Assembly: GCA_014529385.2 (NCBI GenBank) | Contig: CM043962.1 | Coordinates: 91,665,180 to 91,729,179 of the forward strand | DNA from: Adiantum capillus-veneris | Lineage: Eukaryota > Streptophyta > Polypodiopsida > Polypodiales > Pteridaceae | Direction: 5' to 3' | DNA length: 64,000 nucleotides | In this document: piece by piece, positions 12,961-24,454 of the stretch | Numbering within the stretch: the first letter of the stretch is position 1 | How the letters are laid out: each line of letters opens with the position of its first letter | Made by a program: the position numbers and the translations under genes | Notes under the pieces: model-generated | What the model was told of the DNA's origin: nothing | The model's input: only the letters and a program-made list of their open reading frames with translations | The model's database searches: none

Positions 12961-13782
12961 TTTGACCACGATCATGGCCTACTTGGTATTTTTGCAAGAG
13001 ACTGTAAACAAACAAGGTGAAGGCTTATGGACACCTGCAATGGAGAATCACACGCTAAGGGTTTTTGTGGTTGAGAATGAGAATCTCAAGAGGACACTTG
13101 AGATGCAAACAACACGTTTGATGCAACTTGAAGAGGAAGTCAAGGAATGTAAACGTTCTCTTGTGGACTTGAATGCTTTGGAGGAGCGCATGAACAAAGT
13201 AGACCAAGACCATGTATTGAACGAGGAGAAATTTGACACCATGAGCTGGGATGTATGCAACATGAAAATTGTATGCACAAACAAGTCTTGGGTTGATGTA
13301 TGTGGTAGCAATGTGGTTCCTAATTCTTCCCTCGTGCAAGCTATGGCTCAAACAAAGAATGTTGAGGATATGGATGTGGAGGAGTTGGAGGAACGGGAGC
13401 AATGTTCCAAGAACATTGTTATTCGTGAAATTCCCAAAGAGAAGTTCGAGACGCTTGCCATTGTTATCGAAGATTTCCTTAGAACCCGCTTTGGCATGTA
13501 TGGAGTTATGGTCTATCGAGCACATAGAGTGAGTAAGCAAGGAGGTCCTCGCTCAGGAGAAGGGCCAATTGTATGCACCATGCCAGATGAGACCAACAAA
13601 AGATTATGCTTGATAATAGTTGGATCTATTTGAGGGATACAAAATGTTTTGTATGTGAAGATCGCACTATTAAGCAAAAAAATATGTGTCGCAAGGGATA
13701 TGAGGAAAAGAATAAGAAAAACAAGGAGATCTCTCACGAAGAAAATGTGCCCAAGGAGGAGGCAAGTCCCTTGAGCAAATAG
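12934..13782 (+). pseudogene. LINE ORF1: coiled coil plus RRM-like nucleic-acid chaperone, frameshifted
   Basis: ORF1 proteins bind LINE RNA in the cytoplasmic particle. The ATG at 12934 (MKRYMDGDP) is chosen because it starts at the third monomer motif and the upstream in-frame segment lacks similarity to coding sequence. Residues about 50-110 are heptad-rich (ENENLKRTLEMQTTRLMQLE), a likely coiled coil. Then come an acidic linker and an RRM-like stretch with NIVIREIPKEKFETL and YRAHRVSKQGG, similar in pattern to mammalian L1 ORF1p. A frameshift near 13610 moves the C-terminus (CFVCEDRTIKQKNMC) into another frame, which ends at about 13782. There is no CCHC knuckle of the usual plant LINE type, apart from one short C-x2-C. 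Confidence 0.7.
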
Positions 13783-13812
13783 GGATGCACGACCTACGAG
13801 GCCGAGTTACAA

Positions 13813-14700
13813 TTGAAAATATGCTATTGGAATTGCAATGGATACCCATGGAATGCAGGGGTTGGCATTGATGAACTAACAAGCAAAGATGATGCTGTAC
13901 TTCTTGTTGAAACTTGGGAACATGATAAACAAAGGATTAACGGCTTGGAGGATTACAATGTACATTCATTGATGTGGTCAAAGAATCTCAAGCAACAAAG
14001 AGGGCAAGGAGGGGTAGCATGTATGGTTAAGAAAGGATTGGAAGATTTTGTATCAATTGTGAAAGATGACAACAAGTAAAAACTTTATGTATGGCAAAAA
14101 ATTATGACACCAAAAAGAGCATCCATTTTTGTAGCCGGTTGCTACATTCTTCATCATGATTCCCCTTTTTATGCTTGCATGGATATAGATAATTTATTTT
14201 TTGATTTAGAAGAGAATATTTCATATTTCAAAGGTGAAGCTGATGTTATTGTATTTGGGGATATGAATGCTTGCACAAAAACATTGCAACATGATACTCA
14301 ACAATTTGATATACCATACATTTTAGGGACTTGGAGGAAGTTCACTTGTATGATCATATTGCAATGGATGAGAAAGATCCGGATCACTATTGAAAGTTAC
14401 TTTTGCACACGTATAATAGCACGGGGGTGTATCTTTGTGGAGTGGAACCAATAGATTTACATGTAGAAAACATAATGGGGATAGTGTGATTGACTATACG
14501 CTACTCTCTGAAGCCATCATGTATCGCATAAAGAGTTTTATGTTTGGCCAATGGACCCTAGAATCATACCATTGGACCTTATGTATTGACCTTGCATGTG
14601 GAAAAGCAACCAAGCATGATAATCTCAGCCAAAGAGAAAAGAAGTTATCACTATGTATGGATTTCAAATGGGTACATTGAAATGGTTGAGCAAAAGTTAT
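13813..14700 (+). pseudogene. LINE ORF2, apurinic-type endonuclease domain
   Basis: The endonuclease nicks target DNA to prime reverse transcription. The ATG at 13813 gives MKICYWNCNGYPWNAG, the N-terminal WNxNG motif. LLVETWEH, GGVACMVKKGL, VIVFGDMNACT (catalytic GDxN) and SVIDYTLLS follow in the family order. Stops at 14077 and 14452 and at least one frame change interrupt the domain. It lies 30 bp after the end of ORF1, as in two-ORF LINEs. Confidence 0.8.
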
Positions 14701-14825
14701 GGTTGACATAGCTTCAATATGATGCACCATTGTAAACTAAATGAGAAGCTTTCAAGAAAGTTATTTTTTTTTGTGCCGAAGAATGCTTTGCCATAAAGCA
14801 TCTCCATGGTATCAACAAAGATAGA

Positions 14826-16060
14826 TCACGCAAAAGGTGGTTTGATAAAGAATGTCAAGATGCTCAAAAGTCCTTGATAAAGCTTGATGCACCTATAGAC
14901 AAAGACAACTATCAAAGTCATTTGCATACATACAAGGCATTGATTCAAAAGAAGAGAAGAAGATGGGAAGTAAAGAAACAACTTTTCCAAGTCCAAGAAA
15001 AGGCACATGCATGTGGAAGATTTTGGAGAAACTTGAGGGGCAAGCGGGTTGAGAATTTTGGTAAGTCGAGTCTTATGGATATGTACACACATTGTAGGCA
15101 ATTATATGAGCAACCAAATGCTGAAAAAATGCCATTTTATGGTTCACTTCCATGTATGCCCTCTTTTTTACTATTGAGGATGTATGCGGTGGTGGGCTTA
15201 AAAAGTTGGCCACTCGCAAAGCGGGAGATCTTCAAGGTATCAAGCCGGAGATGATCAAATGGACAGGAGCTTTTACCCATGAGCCGGAGATGATCAAATG
15301 GACAGGAGCTTTTACCCATGAGTGTATGTGTGATATGTTTAACCTTGCACTTCAACATGGTATGCCTTATGATTGGAGTACTAACTAGGTCAACCCTTTG
15401 CATCAAGGAGGGGATGTAAAGAATGTAAACAACTACCATACTATAATGATTGGGTTTCTTATGGCAAAGTTGTTTGGATGCATAATGGAGATGAAATTGA
15501 GTGATTGGGCTGAAGAGAATGACAAGCGTGCAAAAGAACAAGTGGGTTTTTGTCTATGCCATAGCACCATTGATCATCTTGTCACTCTTCGTGTTCTCAT
15601 GGATGAAAGTTGGTTGAAAGATAAGCGATTATATTGTTGTTTTGTGGACTTTAAGAAAGCCTTTGATATGATTCCAGGTAACAATTTGTGGAGAAGGATG
15701 GGTGAACTCCAATTGCCAAGTGAGTTTATGCTTGCAGTTTCTCGAATATATGAGAAGGTGATGTGTCGGTTGTGCATAGGAAGAGGAATTTCAAAAATTT
15801 GTGTAAGCACTATTGGGGCTAAACAAGGATGTCTGTTGTCCCCAACTCTCTTTAGTCTATGCATTGATCAATTGGAACAAATGGTACTTGACTTTATGCA
15901 AGAAGAAGGCATTGAATAGGTCACTATTTGCAATGTAGTAATCAGGTTTTGGTTGTATGCAGATGAGTAGTGCTTCTAGCACACACTTTAGAAGATGCAA
16001 AAAAGCTTATGGTTGTCCTTGAGAACTTTTGCTTGCATAGTGGATGATTGTGAATGAATC
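14826..16060 (+). pseudogene. LINE ORF2, reverse transcriptase domain
   Basis: RNA-directed DNA polymerase. Recognisable blocks: AGDLQGIKPEMIKW (LINE block 0/1), EQVGFCLCHSTIDH, CFVDFKKAFDMIP (first catalytic Asp), GAKQGCLLSPTLFSL, and WLYADE followed by a stop at about 15966, where YADD is expected. The second catalytic Asp is therefore lost. A 39-bp in-frame tandem duplication at 15243-15320 repeats PEMIKWTGAFTHE. Further stops occur at 15386 and 15917. Confidence 0.85.
15243..15320 (+). repeat. 39-bp tandem duplication inside LINE RT
   Basis: Two identical units beginning AGCCGGAGATGATCAAATGG at 15243 and 15282. The 13-codon unit keeps the frame. Confidence 0.95.
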
Positions 16061-17022
16061 CAAAACAAAGGTTATGCTTGTGAAAACCAACCATAAGGAG
16101 AAGCCATGCATTGTGTACAACAATGAGACACTTGAAGTTGTTGGGAGCTTTAAGTACCTTGGCCTTGAGGTTCCATCCAATCACAAGTGGCATGAATGTG
16201 CTATGAATCATTTGGAAGCAGGAAAGGGAGCATATTATGCATTTGAGAACATGTGTAATGCGCGAAACTCAAGTGTTGGGTTCTCAAGAAGTACCTTTCT
16301 GATGCATTGGTGACACTGGTTCTTCGTTATGGAGTTGAAGTGTGGGGCAGGAGCATCTCAAAGTCTACTTGGAAAGAGTTTGAGAATGTCCAAAAGGGTT
16401 TTCTTACAACCTTTCTCCAAGTCAAGACACAAACACCATATATGCTCCTACTTCTTGAGTCAGGATCTCTTCCAATTGAGGTGATGGGCGTGGAAAGGAT
16501 TGTGGAGTACATAATAAAGATGCGTCAAAACCCCTCACATCGACTTCCTACAATTGCATGGGAAGTAAGAAAAGAAGTTCGAAAGATGCATAAAAGTAAG
16601 ATCTTGAACACAGGATGGATGCAAGGCTTAAAGATGTGGTTTGGGAGATGGGATGCATTACACTTGCTACATGATGCTTCAATTGACTCCCAAGTTAATG
16701 AAGCTTTTCTACAACGTCAATGTATTACAGCTTGGAAGAAATCCGGTGGGTATATTACACCACCCATTTTGCCCCCAACTACAAAACCATGTTCTTCGCT
16801 GAAAGAGGAAACCACACTTGCACTTACATGCTTGAGCATATCCCCTTGTCGTTGATACACACTATCGTAGCCATTGGTCTTAGCTCTCATTCCCTTCGAT
16901 GCAAGACAGGGCGTTGGGGCAATGGAGAAGAGTCAAATCGACTGTGCACATTATGCTCATTGCAAGTTCAAGAGTCTGAGTACCATACACTACTAGAGTG
17001 CTCAGCTTTTGGTCACATCTGA
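16044..17022 (+). pseudogene. LINE ORF2 C-terminal region with Cys/His motif
   Basis: Continues ORF2 after the catalytic core: FKYLGLEVPSNHKW (RT thumb), AGKGAYYAFENMCNARN, LRYGVEVWGRSISKS and KEFENVQKGFL. After a frameshift near 16300 and another near 16740 it ends with a probable zinc-binding motif CTLCSLQVQESEYHTLLEC (about 16953-17009), C-x2-C...H-x4-C as in the C-terminal region of many LINEs. No RNase H domain was seen. The stop at 17020 probably marks the original end. Confidence 0.75.
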
Positions 17023-17212
17023 ACTTGCCTCTCTCACATTTTTAGCCATGACTTAGACCTACACACTTTCCTCTCCCAGCCACAATGTGGGCTGTCCATT
17101 GCAACTCTCCTCACCACAATTTTGGAGCATCGAGAGTCACTCATCAGCCATACACATACTACATCACATGCAAATTTGGTCCCATAGGTCATATTTGACC
17201 TCCGAGAACACT

Positions 17213-17245
17213 AATAAAATCTATCCATCTATCTATCTATCTCTC
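17213..17245 (+). repeat. LINE 3' tail with ATCT repeats
   Basis: AATAAAATC followed by (TATC)n. Many LINEs end in a short tandem repeat instead of poly(A), which suits the position about 200 bp after the ORF2 stop. Confidence 0.6.
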
Positions 17246-17408
17246 ATCTTGGCACCCATTTGATATGGGCATCGAGCACAATCCACGTGGACTACCCTCG
17301 GAGGGATCAAACAATCCAATGAAACCATGTGTATGGGTAATCCCTATAAAAAGGGATGCAAGTCTCCTCTCCCCACTTTTTGTGCTCCCCCCTCTCTCTC
17401 CCCCTTGT

Positions 17409-17409
<1 letters not shown>

Positions 17410-17483
<74 letters not shown>
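17410..17483. repeat. (CT)37 microsatellite
   Basis: A pure CT run of 74 bp just downstream of the LINE. The Leu-Ser and Arg-Glu frames across it are artefacts of the repeat. Confidence 0.97.
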
Positions 17484-17485
<2 letters not shown>

Positions 17486-17554
17486 GCAAAAAAAGTTAAT
17501 TCTCTTATGAAATTAATCCAATGAGTCAATCGATAGGAAGAAATTCCAATTGAC

Positions 17555-19320
17555 ATGACTCAAGAGAGTAGTTTGCTGCAAGCAACAACATATGTGGTTG
17601 CTACACCCATAATTATGTTTGCACACGTAGCTCCATTGACAACCATAGACTCGCTAAATGCTATTGGTGGACCTTGCAGTGATCTCTTTGGTTCGATTGT
17701 TGATAGTCACATTTTTGCTGGATGGATTGATGTGCATATTGTGGTATACAACCAACTCTTGCCAATATTTCTTCTTTCTCATCTTTTTGCCAATATGGCT
17801 ATAGAACAAACAATGAATATGTTGGAGAGCTGACTGCTTCTATAGTTGAAAGAGGCTATCAACCTATGATGGCATATTTTATCGTGTTTGAAGCTTTTCT
17901 TGGGCAAGATATTGTAACTTTTGCTAAATTGCTAGGCGTGGTGTTTGTGGAAGAGAGTTGGTAGTGTTTGCCACCTTTGATGATCAAATTAAAACCATTC
18001 AAAGCTCAACCATATGGAATAAAAAATGTTAGTGGTATGGGATGGGAACCATCATCTTTAAACATGGATGACATTGCATGAGCGACTAGATGAATTTTCA
18101 ACCCCAAAGGTTAAGTGTATGCTAGTAAAGATTGATCCTCAAGAGATGGTGGAATTTTTATTAGTACTTGGGATGATCAACAAGTAAGGTTCTTTAAATT
18201 TAATTTGCTACACTTAAATTTTAAATAATCGATGAATTTTTAATAAAATAATGAGGGTTGCATAAGTTCACGTGCCTCACACTATTGTCCAAGATATTTT
18301 TATGATACAAAAGTTTGCTCTTAGGATCCATAGTCCTTGTTAGATAAACTCAACAAGGAGGATAGGGCAAAATATGAAAGGGCACTTCGTGGCATTGCTG
18401 TGAATCGATCAAGATGACTTAAACTTTCAATGTCTTTGCTAGCCCAACTCTTGTGGAAGATGAGTATGATTTATGGTTTACACGCATTGGATAACTTGAC
18501 TATATTGTGTTTAAAATTTAATCCATCTTTATATTGCATCTTGTAGGAGGAGTTTTATGCAATGTATCTTTATAATATGTACAACTTGTTTGCAAAAGAC
18601 ACAAGGGAGTACCTCTCAAGAGAAGAAGACTACACAACAAGCTATGGCATGCCTTTAAGTGCTATGAAGAACTTCTTCGTTTAGAAAGGGTTGGAAATTA
18701 CTATCATTGTGAATCTAGAGTACGAAATAAACTTCTTTCAAAAGTGCATTTCATTTGTGGGTTGGGAAGAGAAGGGGTGCAAAACGACTTCGTTTAGAGT
18801 ATGAAGTTGCACGTGCATGCATCAACACTGTTGAGTGAGTATTCCTTGCTTTTGAATGTATTTTTTCTTTTGCAAATTAATGTGATCCTATATCCAATGT
18901 AGCATTGTAGGAAATATTTTTAGTGGACATATTGTCCAATGATTGAGGCATCTATTCCAACATAGGAGAAGCCGTTCTTGTAGTGGCTGTGAATGTATAG
19001 TGGCAATTGGAAAGGTGAATATATTGACATTAGAGAATAGTGTTGTATATAGGAGTGCGGTGTTGCTAATGCTTCTTATACAGGGGTGTATTGAGCTTGA
19101 CAGAGAAGATGGAGCCCGGAAATTCAATGGTGAAGAAGCTCCATGCATGTGCTACATGTGGTTATGAAATATTTCTTGAAGAGTCATTGCAAGATTTCCA
19201 AGAAGATCACTTCGACAAAGCATTTGTGCAGCGGAAGCCAAACATACGGGCCACACACAACAAACAGGATCAACCACATACATGCACAATGCGACCTTTC
19301 TAATACATGTATTTAGCTAT
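17555..19320 (+). pseudogene. Decayed coding-like region, family not recognised
   Basis: Disconnected plus-strand segments look protein-like but are broken by stops and AT-rich stretches. Examples are the 92-codon frame at 17555 (hydrophobic, PIIMFAHVAPL), RGYQPMMAYFIVFEAFLGQD near 17855, LLDKLNKEDRAKYERAL near 18345, and LHACATCGYEIFLEESLQDF near 19135. The segments may be exons of one dead gene separated by introns or unrelated scraps. I could not assign a domain. Confidence 0.3.
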
Positions 19321-19984
19321 TTCGTTTTATGGGTGTTTATGATACATATTATATGTTTTGGTGAATGGAGTCAATATTGTATGTTGTAGATGGTGGGTGG
19401 TCACCCTCAGGAAAATATTGTGGTGTATGGACCCTGAGCTTCCGAGTGATGCATGGGTGGAGTCAAAGAGAGAGGAGAATGGAATCTATCTCAACAAGCA
19501 TACATAATCTCCATGGGAACGATGCGTGGAGAGTCTGTCCATAGTTCTTGGACTATGTCAATGGCAAGTTCTTCAAAAACAAAGCGGAAGAAATGGTAAG
19601 TTCTATCTTTTTTAAGCAAAGAACATGATACTTGCTGGTCTTTAGTGCCCTCACTATTGATTTGACATGCAACACTACACAAGAAGGTAAGGAAAAAGGG
19701 AAAGAGCACAAGTGTCATCATCAATTAGACACTTGATGCCCTTTCTCCTGGCACGTATAGAGGACATCCAAGCCCAAATACAACAACAGGAGGACCATCT
19801 CGTTGAGAGAAGAGAGGTTGAGTAGTCATTGAAGATTCAAAGGAGTCATTAGAAGAGCAGCATATTGGAAGGAGCGAACAACAAGGTGGGGGTTCAGATT
19901 CTGAGTAGGGTGACTCTGAGAGACACTTGAAATCATGTAGGTCATCTCCATCCCGAGGTTTGAGGTCTACGAGCTTGATATGCA
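19321..19984. other. No gene recognised
   Basis: Minus-strand frames at 19491-19724 and 19725-20072 run antisense to the gypsy RT remnant or to its flank and show no domain. Nothing else stands out. Confidence 0.5.
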
Positions 19985-20560
19985 CCGCCTCCATGTCGAC
20001 TGGATCATGCAATAGAGCTTCTACCAAGAGCTCTACCAATTGCTCGTAGACCATACAAGATATCGATACCAAAATTTGTAGTACTCAAGGAGTAACTTAC
20101 TCAACTTCTTGACCAAGGCTTCATTCAACCTAGTGTCTCTCCATGGAGTAATTTAGTCCCTTTTTATCAAAATAAGGACGATACTCTACACCTTTATATC
20201 GACCATTGTAGATTAAATTAGGTAACGGTCAAGAATAAGTACACAATTCCGAGAATCGACGAGTTACTTGATTGGTTACATAGAGTTTCTTAGTACACAA
20301 TTCCTAGAATCAATGAGTTACTTGATTGGTTACATAGAGTTTCTATTTTCACAAAAAATTGATCTTAATTTTGGCTATTATCAAATTCAAATCAAGGAGA
20401 AACATATACCAAAGATAGGATTCAATACTTGGACAAAGTGAGGGCAACCACCCTACTTCTAATCATTGCACAAGGCCTTTCGATACGCTTGGTTCCTTTC
20501 CATATGATAAGAAATACAAATAGAGGACAATGCATGATGCTTAAATCAAAGTGGTTTCCA
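19985..20560 (+). pseudogene. Ty3/gypsy reverse transcriptase remnant (separate family)
   Basis: Broken frames recall the linker and N-terminal RT of gypsy pol: a DHAIELLP-like start near 20005, LTQLLDQGFIQPSVSPWSN at about 20093-20150, an RLNxVTVKNKYTIPRIDELL block at 20210-20270, and GLSIRLVPF near 20478. A short tandem duplication of ACAATTCC.AGAATC...GGTTACATAGAGTTTCT (about 20237-20290 and 20296-20344) sits in the middle. There is no catalytic YxDD block. It reads plus, opposite to the family C element next to it. Confidence 0.65.
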
Positions 20561-21127
20561 ATAATTGATTATGTTTTTAAATTGTAATGCAGTCTCATCA
20601 CACTTGAATGCAAACATGGAAAAAATTGGGACTGCTAGAGTGGTTCCCCTACATCTTGTAGTCCTAGAAGATGTAGACCATTTAGCAGCCTTGAGTGAAT
20701 TTATGACTCATTAGTATTTATTTTCTAAACCTGATTCATTGGACACTCATTGCATCTTGTATTGCATCACAAGAGTCTATGAGTGATCTATCATTTTGTA
20801 GGCTCCCTCTCTCACACCAGCCAAATGAACCCTAATTGGCGGCTCAAGGGGGTGCGACTTGTGCAAGACCACTTATCAACACACTACAATTTAAGTACTA
20901 GTATTGGCAACGTTCCCCATTTGAATGCATATTTTGTAGACCTTGTGGAGAGTGTATTTGCCCTCGCACAGAAATCTTGTTGCCGGATGGTGCAATTGTG
21001 ATGGCATGTCAAGTACACCATCTTTCAGTCATCACCCACAAGGCTTGTGAGTGCAACTTTTGCCATCTTCGTACTATTTTCCTTCGGATATTCTCACGTA
21101 CATATGTTGTTATCGATGATTTCATGA
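20561..21127. other. No gene recognised
   Basis: Short frames only. Part of the right side may be the U5 end of the family C 3' LTR, whose inner boundary could not be placed. Confidence 0.45.
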
Positions 21128-21330
21128 ATTACAAGAGCGTAAAGAGCTCCAAGATACAATACAATGAAAGTGAAGTGTCTAGAGTCCCCAAAATTTGAAT
21201 AGTGGGTCCTATTTATAGCCTTAGACTAGGCTTCTGAATGACTATGCATTGTGCCAATTACCACAATAATTGCCTTTGGATATTACCCGACCAGGTACCT
21301 CTGACTCAATAGCTATTCTCGCCATCTACA
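21128..21330 (-). mobile_element. Family C 3' LTR (partial), minus strand
   Basis: Matches 35751-35959 base for base over long blocks, including AAAGTGAAGTGTCTAGAGTC, TGACTATGCA.TGTGCCAATTAC and ACCCGACCAGG. On the minus strand it begins TGTAGATGGCGAG (TG start) directly after a purine-rich tract, and carries a TATA-like GGCTATAAATAGGACCC near 21204-21220. Its lower boundary may extend below 21128. Confidence 0.7.
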
Positions 21331-21352
21331 TTACTTTCCACTTTTCTTTGAA
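21331..21352 (-). other. Polypurine tract of family C
   Basis: On the minus strand, AAAGAAAAGTGGAAAGTAA lies immediately before the TGTAGATG start of the 3' LTR, where the plus-strand primer of an LTR retrotransposon is expected. Confidence 0.65.
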
Positions 21353-22052
21353 TTTTGGCATAAACCAAAATTTCTAGTTGGTGTTGAGAAGTTAGGGGCA
21401 ATGTCAATCCATTGAACCCGCTTCTTTTAATCTGGAGCCTTCTTCTTTGGTGGTTGGTAGAGGACTCTAGGTGGTGCACTGGAACCTCCTTGATTTTCCC
21501 TCTAGGTGCATTTGTAGGTTGGCTTATCATCCAACAAAATTTCCAATTGTAACCCAAGACTCTTTAGATCCATTGTGAAAGGATTCTTTATATGTGGATT
21601 TACTATAATATCCTCTTTAGTCTGAAACCATTCAAGTATTCTGTCTAGTATCTGGACATAGCTAAGGTGAGGTGGTAGCTGATAGATCTACTGATTGTGG
21701 TAGTTGAGTGACTTCCAATCCTCATTAACCATTTGTGTGGCTCCCACTAACGACATCTAAGAGTGCTCTAAATCTGTATAAGTTGTTTTGTCATGAAGGA
21801 ATTATGGGATGTGAAGAGCTTTCTTCTTCCTCATCTTTTTGTTTAGTGCTAACAAAATAGTTGAGCAATTTTGTTTTGAATTTGAGTCTGAGCTAGACTC
21901 CACTTGAATGCTTTTGCCATTGTCCCAATTCTTTGGTGTGTATATAACCAGAGCTTGCTGCGTAGTCAACTCTTTGGAACCAGATAGATCATGCAGTTTA
22001 GAGTGGATTTGAGGTTACTCCCATAGATGATCCTGACTAGACTAGTTCTGAT

Positions 22053-22673
22053 CTAACTGTTGAGTCTGGTTATTTTGCTAACCAGTCTGGTTGGTTGAAC
22101 CAATACCCTCCTGTTGTGCAGAGTTAGAAGGGGGTTGACCATTGTTGTCATCTTCATCATCATTGTGGTGAGTTCGGATGTCATCCCCTCGGTCCCGATC
22201 ATCCTCCTTTTCCTCTTTGTCATCTTCAGTTCTTGGTTTTTAGTGTACTCAACCAACACTTGATTAAGCAAAGATCTTGTATATTGCTCATATTTTTCCT
22301 CTAAATCAAACTTCATCGTCTCTACCAAATTTTGCAAGTCTTCCATATTTAAGGATAGATTGCCTTCAAGATTTGCAATATCCACTAGGGATTGGTGAAT
22401 GTACTTTTTAGTGACAGTTTTCTTGAGAGTGTGATGATTGGCCATTAACGATTTTAGAGAAATCTTTTTCTCTTTTAAGCTCCCCTATATCTCTGGTTTT
22501 TCTTCTTTGGCAAATTGCTTCTCCTCAGTTAACCGTTTGTTGTCATTTCTCAATGCATCTATGTCTCTTTGTTGGGAAGCTATGATGCGTGCATTATTAT
22601 TGAGCTCAATGGAGAGCTCTAGCATCTTGGCCCGGAGTCGATCCATCTCCTCCCTTGCCTTCTCCAGATCCAT
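22053..22673 (-). pseudogene. Coiled-coil ORF downstream of integrase in family C
   Basis: On the minus strand, MDLEKAREEMDRLRAKMLEL starts at 22673. A stop at about 22487 interrupts the frame, which resumes in phase with MANHHTLKKTVTKKYIHQSL at 22445. Heptad Leu/Ile spacing (LRAKMLELSIELNN, LRNDNKRLTEEKQ) predicts a coiled coil of about 60 residues. The C-terminal part is basic (KMTKRKRRM). It lies between integrase and the 3' LTR, where some plant Ty3/gypsy lineages carry an additional ORF. Function is unknown. Confidence 0.5.
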
Positions 22674-22689
22674 TTTGGTGGCCTAAAGT

Positions 22690-23870
22690 TATGTTTGAAG
22701 AGCAATTACTTCTAAGCCGGGAGTCTTCTACTGGGTCTCTATTAATTGCCCCATAGCATTCACCATAGTGTTCCACCCAAACATTATGGTGGAAACACAT
22801 TCATTAGTGATAGCATCAATGTCAGTTTTGAGAGGTCTCATATGAAATGAGAGGAGTAGGGTAAGGCACCAATGCCTTATATGCTTGTTGAACCACCATC
22901 CTCCCATCTAGTAGCTTCTTCTAAAGTCTTTGTAGTCTTTCCAATCATGATTAATGAACTATAGAGTCAGCAAGGCTAACCAAGTCTTTGGCATGTCCTT
23001 GCTCCCTGTGTTAGTTGGTGGAGCCTACCGCATCTCAGTGGTCTTCTACTTTTCTATACTTTCTAGTGGAGTTTGGGCAAGATCAATAGGGGTGTTTGCT
23101 AATGCCCCTTTTCCTTTAGAGTGCTTAGTTGGCTTGGCTGGTGTGGTCTGTTTCAATTTCAGCTATTCAGATGTGCTAAACTGCAAGTTTCCTAGTATAA
23201 GAATTGCCACACATACTAGGCTTTGAATACATTCTGGTCCTGGGACTTGACCTCAACAATTTGTTAAATTAAACTGTTGTGCAAAAATGTCGTCAAGTTG
23301 ATTTTTGCCTTTGAGTACTTCAATCTGAGCAGCAACATACCAAACAATGTTTCAGCAACATAAGTAGGGTTAATTTTTGAACTGATGGTCTCAACAATGA
23401 ATTTATAGACTAAACCACATTTCAAGGCTTCCACTGGGACTCCTTGAGCTCCCGTAGCCTCAACATCTTCTTTCAAGTGTTTGCTGACTTCTTCAGGTGA
23501 GCATGGTTTGGCCTTGACGTTGTAAGGAATTCTGAAACATTTGGGGGTTGTAGCTATGGCCTAGAATTCTCTGCCATTAATTTGTACAGATCCACTCTCA
23601 GGGTGAAAGGTGTCCACAACCTGTTGTATATTCCCTGCATCAAATTCCATCTAAATGGTCTTCTACACTACCTCTAGAGCCCACAACTTCAATAATGCTC
23701 GTTCATTCTGGTGAGAACTTATTTTTCAATGTTGTTGTGGGCCATTGAGCAAAATTGTTGTGTCTGCTCCACCTATTGCTCGATAAACTATGTAGCCTCA
23801 TCCATGGTTTCTTGCATCTGTCATGAAACCTTATTTTTTTTGCCATAGATGTATCCTCTGAGTACTCCTA
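22690..23870 (-). pseudogene. Upstream part of the family C accessory ORF, decayed
   Basis: Minus-strand frames continue upstream of the coiled-coil ORF with many stops. The clearest piece is 23264-23476 (EDVEATGAQGVPVEALKCGL, then VYKFIVETISSKINPTYVAE). A segment near 23640-23560 reads like FHPESGSVQING. These suggest one long ORF of unknown function between integrase and the coiled coil. The similarly styled remnant at 36700-37090 may be related. Confidence 0.4.
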
Positions 23871-24454
23871 CAAAGATGACAACGCACCTGTGGTGTTGGA
23901 GAAAGAGAAACAAGAAAGCCTTGGAATGTTAAGTTTGGAGGGGTGGAAGCCATGCATTGGTCAAGCCGCCTTTGATTGCTTGTGACCGTTAGGATTGTCA
24001 AATTGTACTAGTTCTGGCTTCATGTGAGGCTAAGTTGAAATTACTACCAAACACTCTACTGGTTCTGGCAATTCCTATCCTCTCTCTACTGGTCTAATAT
24101 GAAATAAATTAAGAGGTTCATCTTCTACTTCTATATGTGTTTTGGATACTAGTGTTTGATGGGATCTCATATGATCTAGCATAGTACAATTTGATCTTGG
24201 CCCCATTGTACACCCCATGCAATAATAGTCGTGATGAATCTCTTAATCTCAGTGTGACATTGGAGAATACCTATTCAAACTCATAGGGTCCAGACCATGC
24301 TATCTTCAAGTTAGGTTTCTTTGGTCCCAATTTTGATTGATATAATAGTACCATATTTCCTTTCTTGAATTCTCTGACCTTGATTTTACTATCATGCTAG
24401 TGTTTCCTTCTTTGCTGAACAAACTCCTGTTCTAGCATAGCCCGTTGTTTAATC
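23871..24454 (-). other. Between accessory ORF and integrase of family C
   Basis: The integrase C-terminal domain and linker would be expected here. A piece near 24370-24300 on the minus strand reads REFKKGNMVLLYQSKLGPKK, resembling the integrase C-terminal motif. Otherwise stops dominate. Confidence 0.4.

Larger units (their letters stand above)
12350..17245 (+). mobile_element. Decayed full-length non-LTR retrotransposon (LINE)
   Basis: Contains, in order, a repeated 5' region, ORF1 (12934-13782), ORF2 with endonuclease, reverse transcriptase and a C-terminal Cys/His motif (13813-17022), and a 3' tail with an ATCT microsatellite (about 17222-17245). Frameshifts and stops are scattered through both ORFs. 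The 5' boundary is uncertain; it is set just before the first palindromic monomer motif. Flanking target-site duplications could not be identified. Confidence 0.8.

Noticed and set aside
13055-13540. Minus-strand ORFs across LINE ORF1
   Set aside because: Shadow frames of the plus-strand coiled-coil ORF1.
19725-20072. Minus-strand ORF of 115 codons
   Set aside because: Its upper end is antisense to the gypsy RT linker on the plus strand, and it has no motif of its own.
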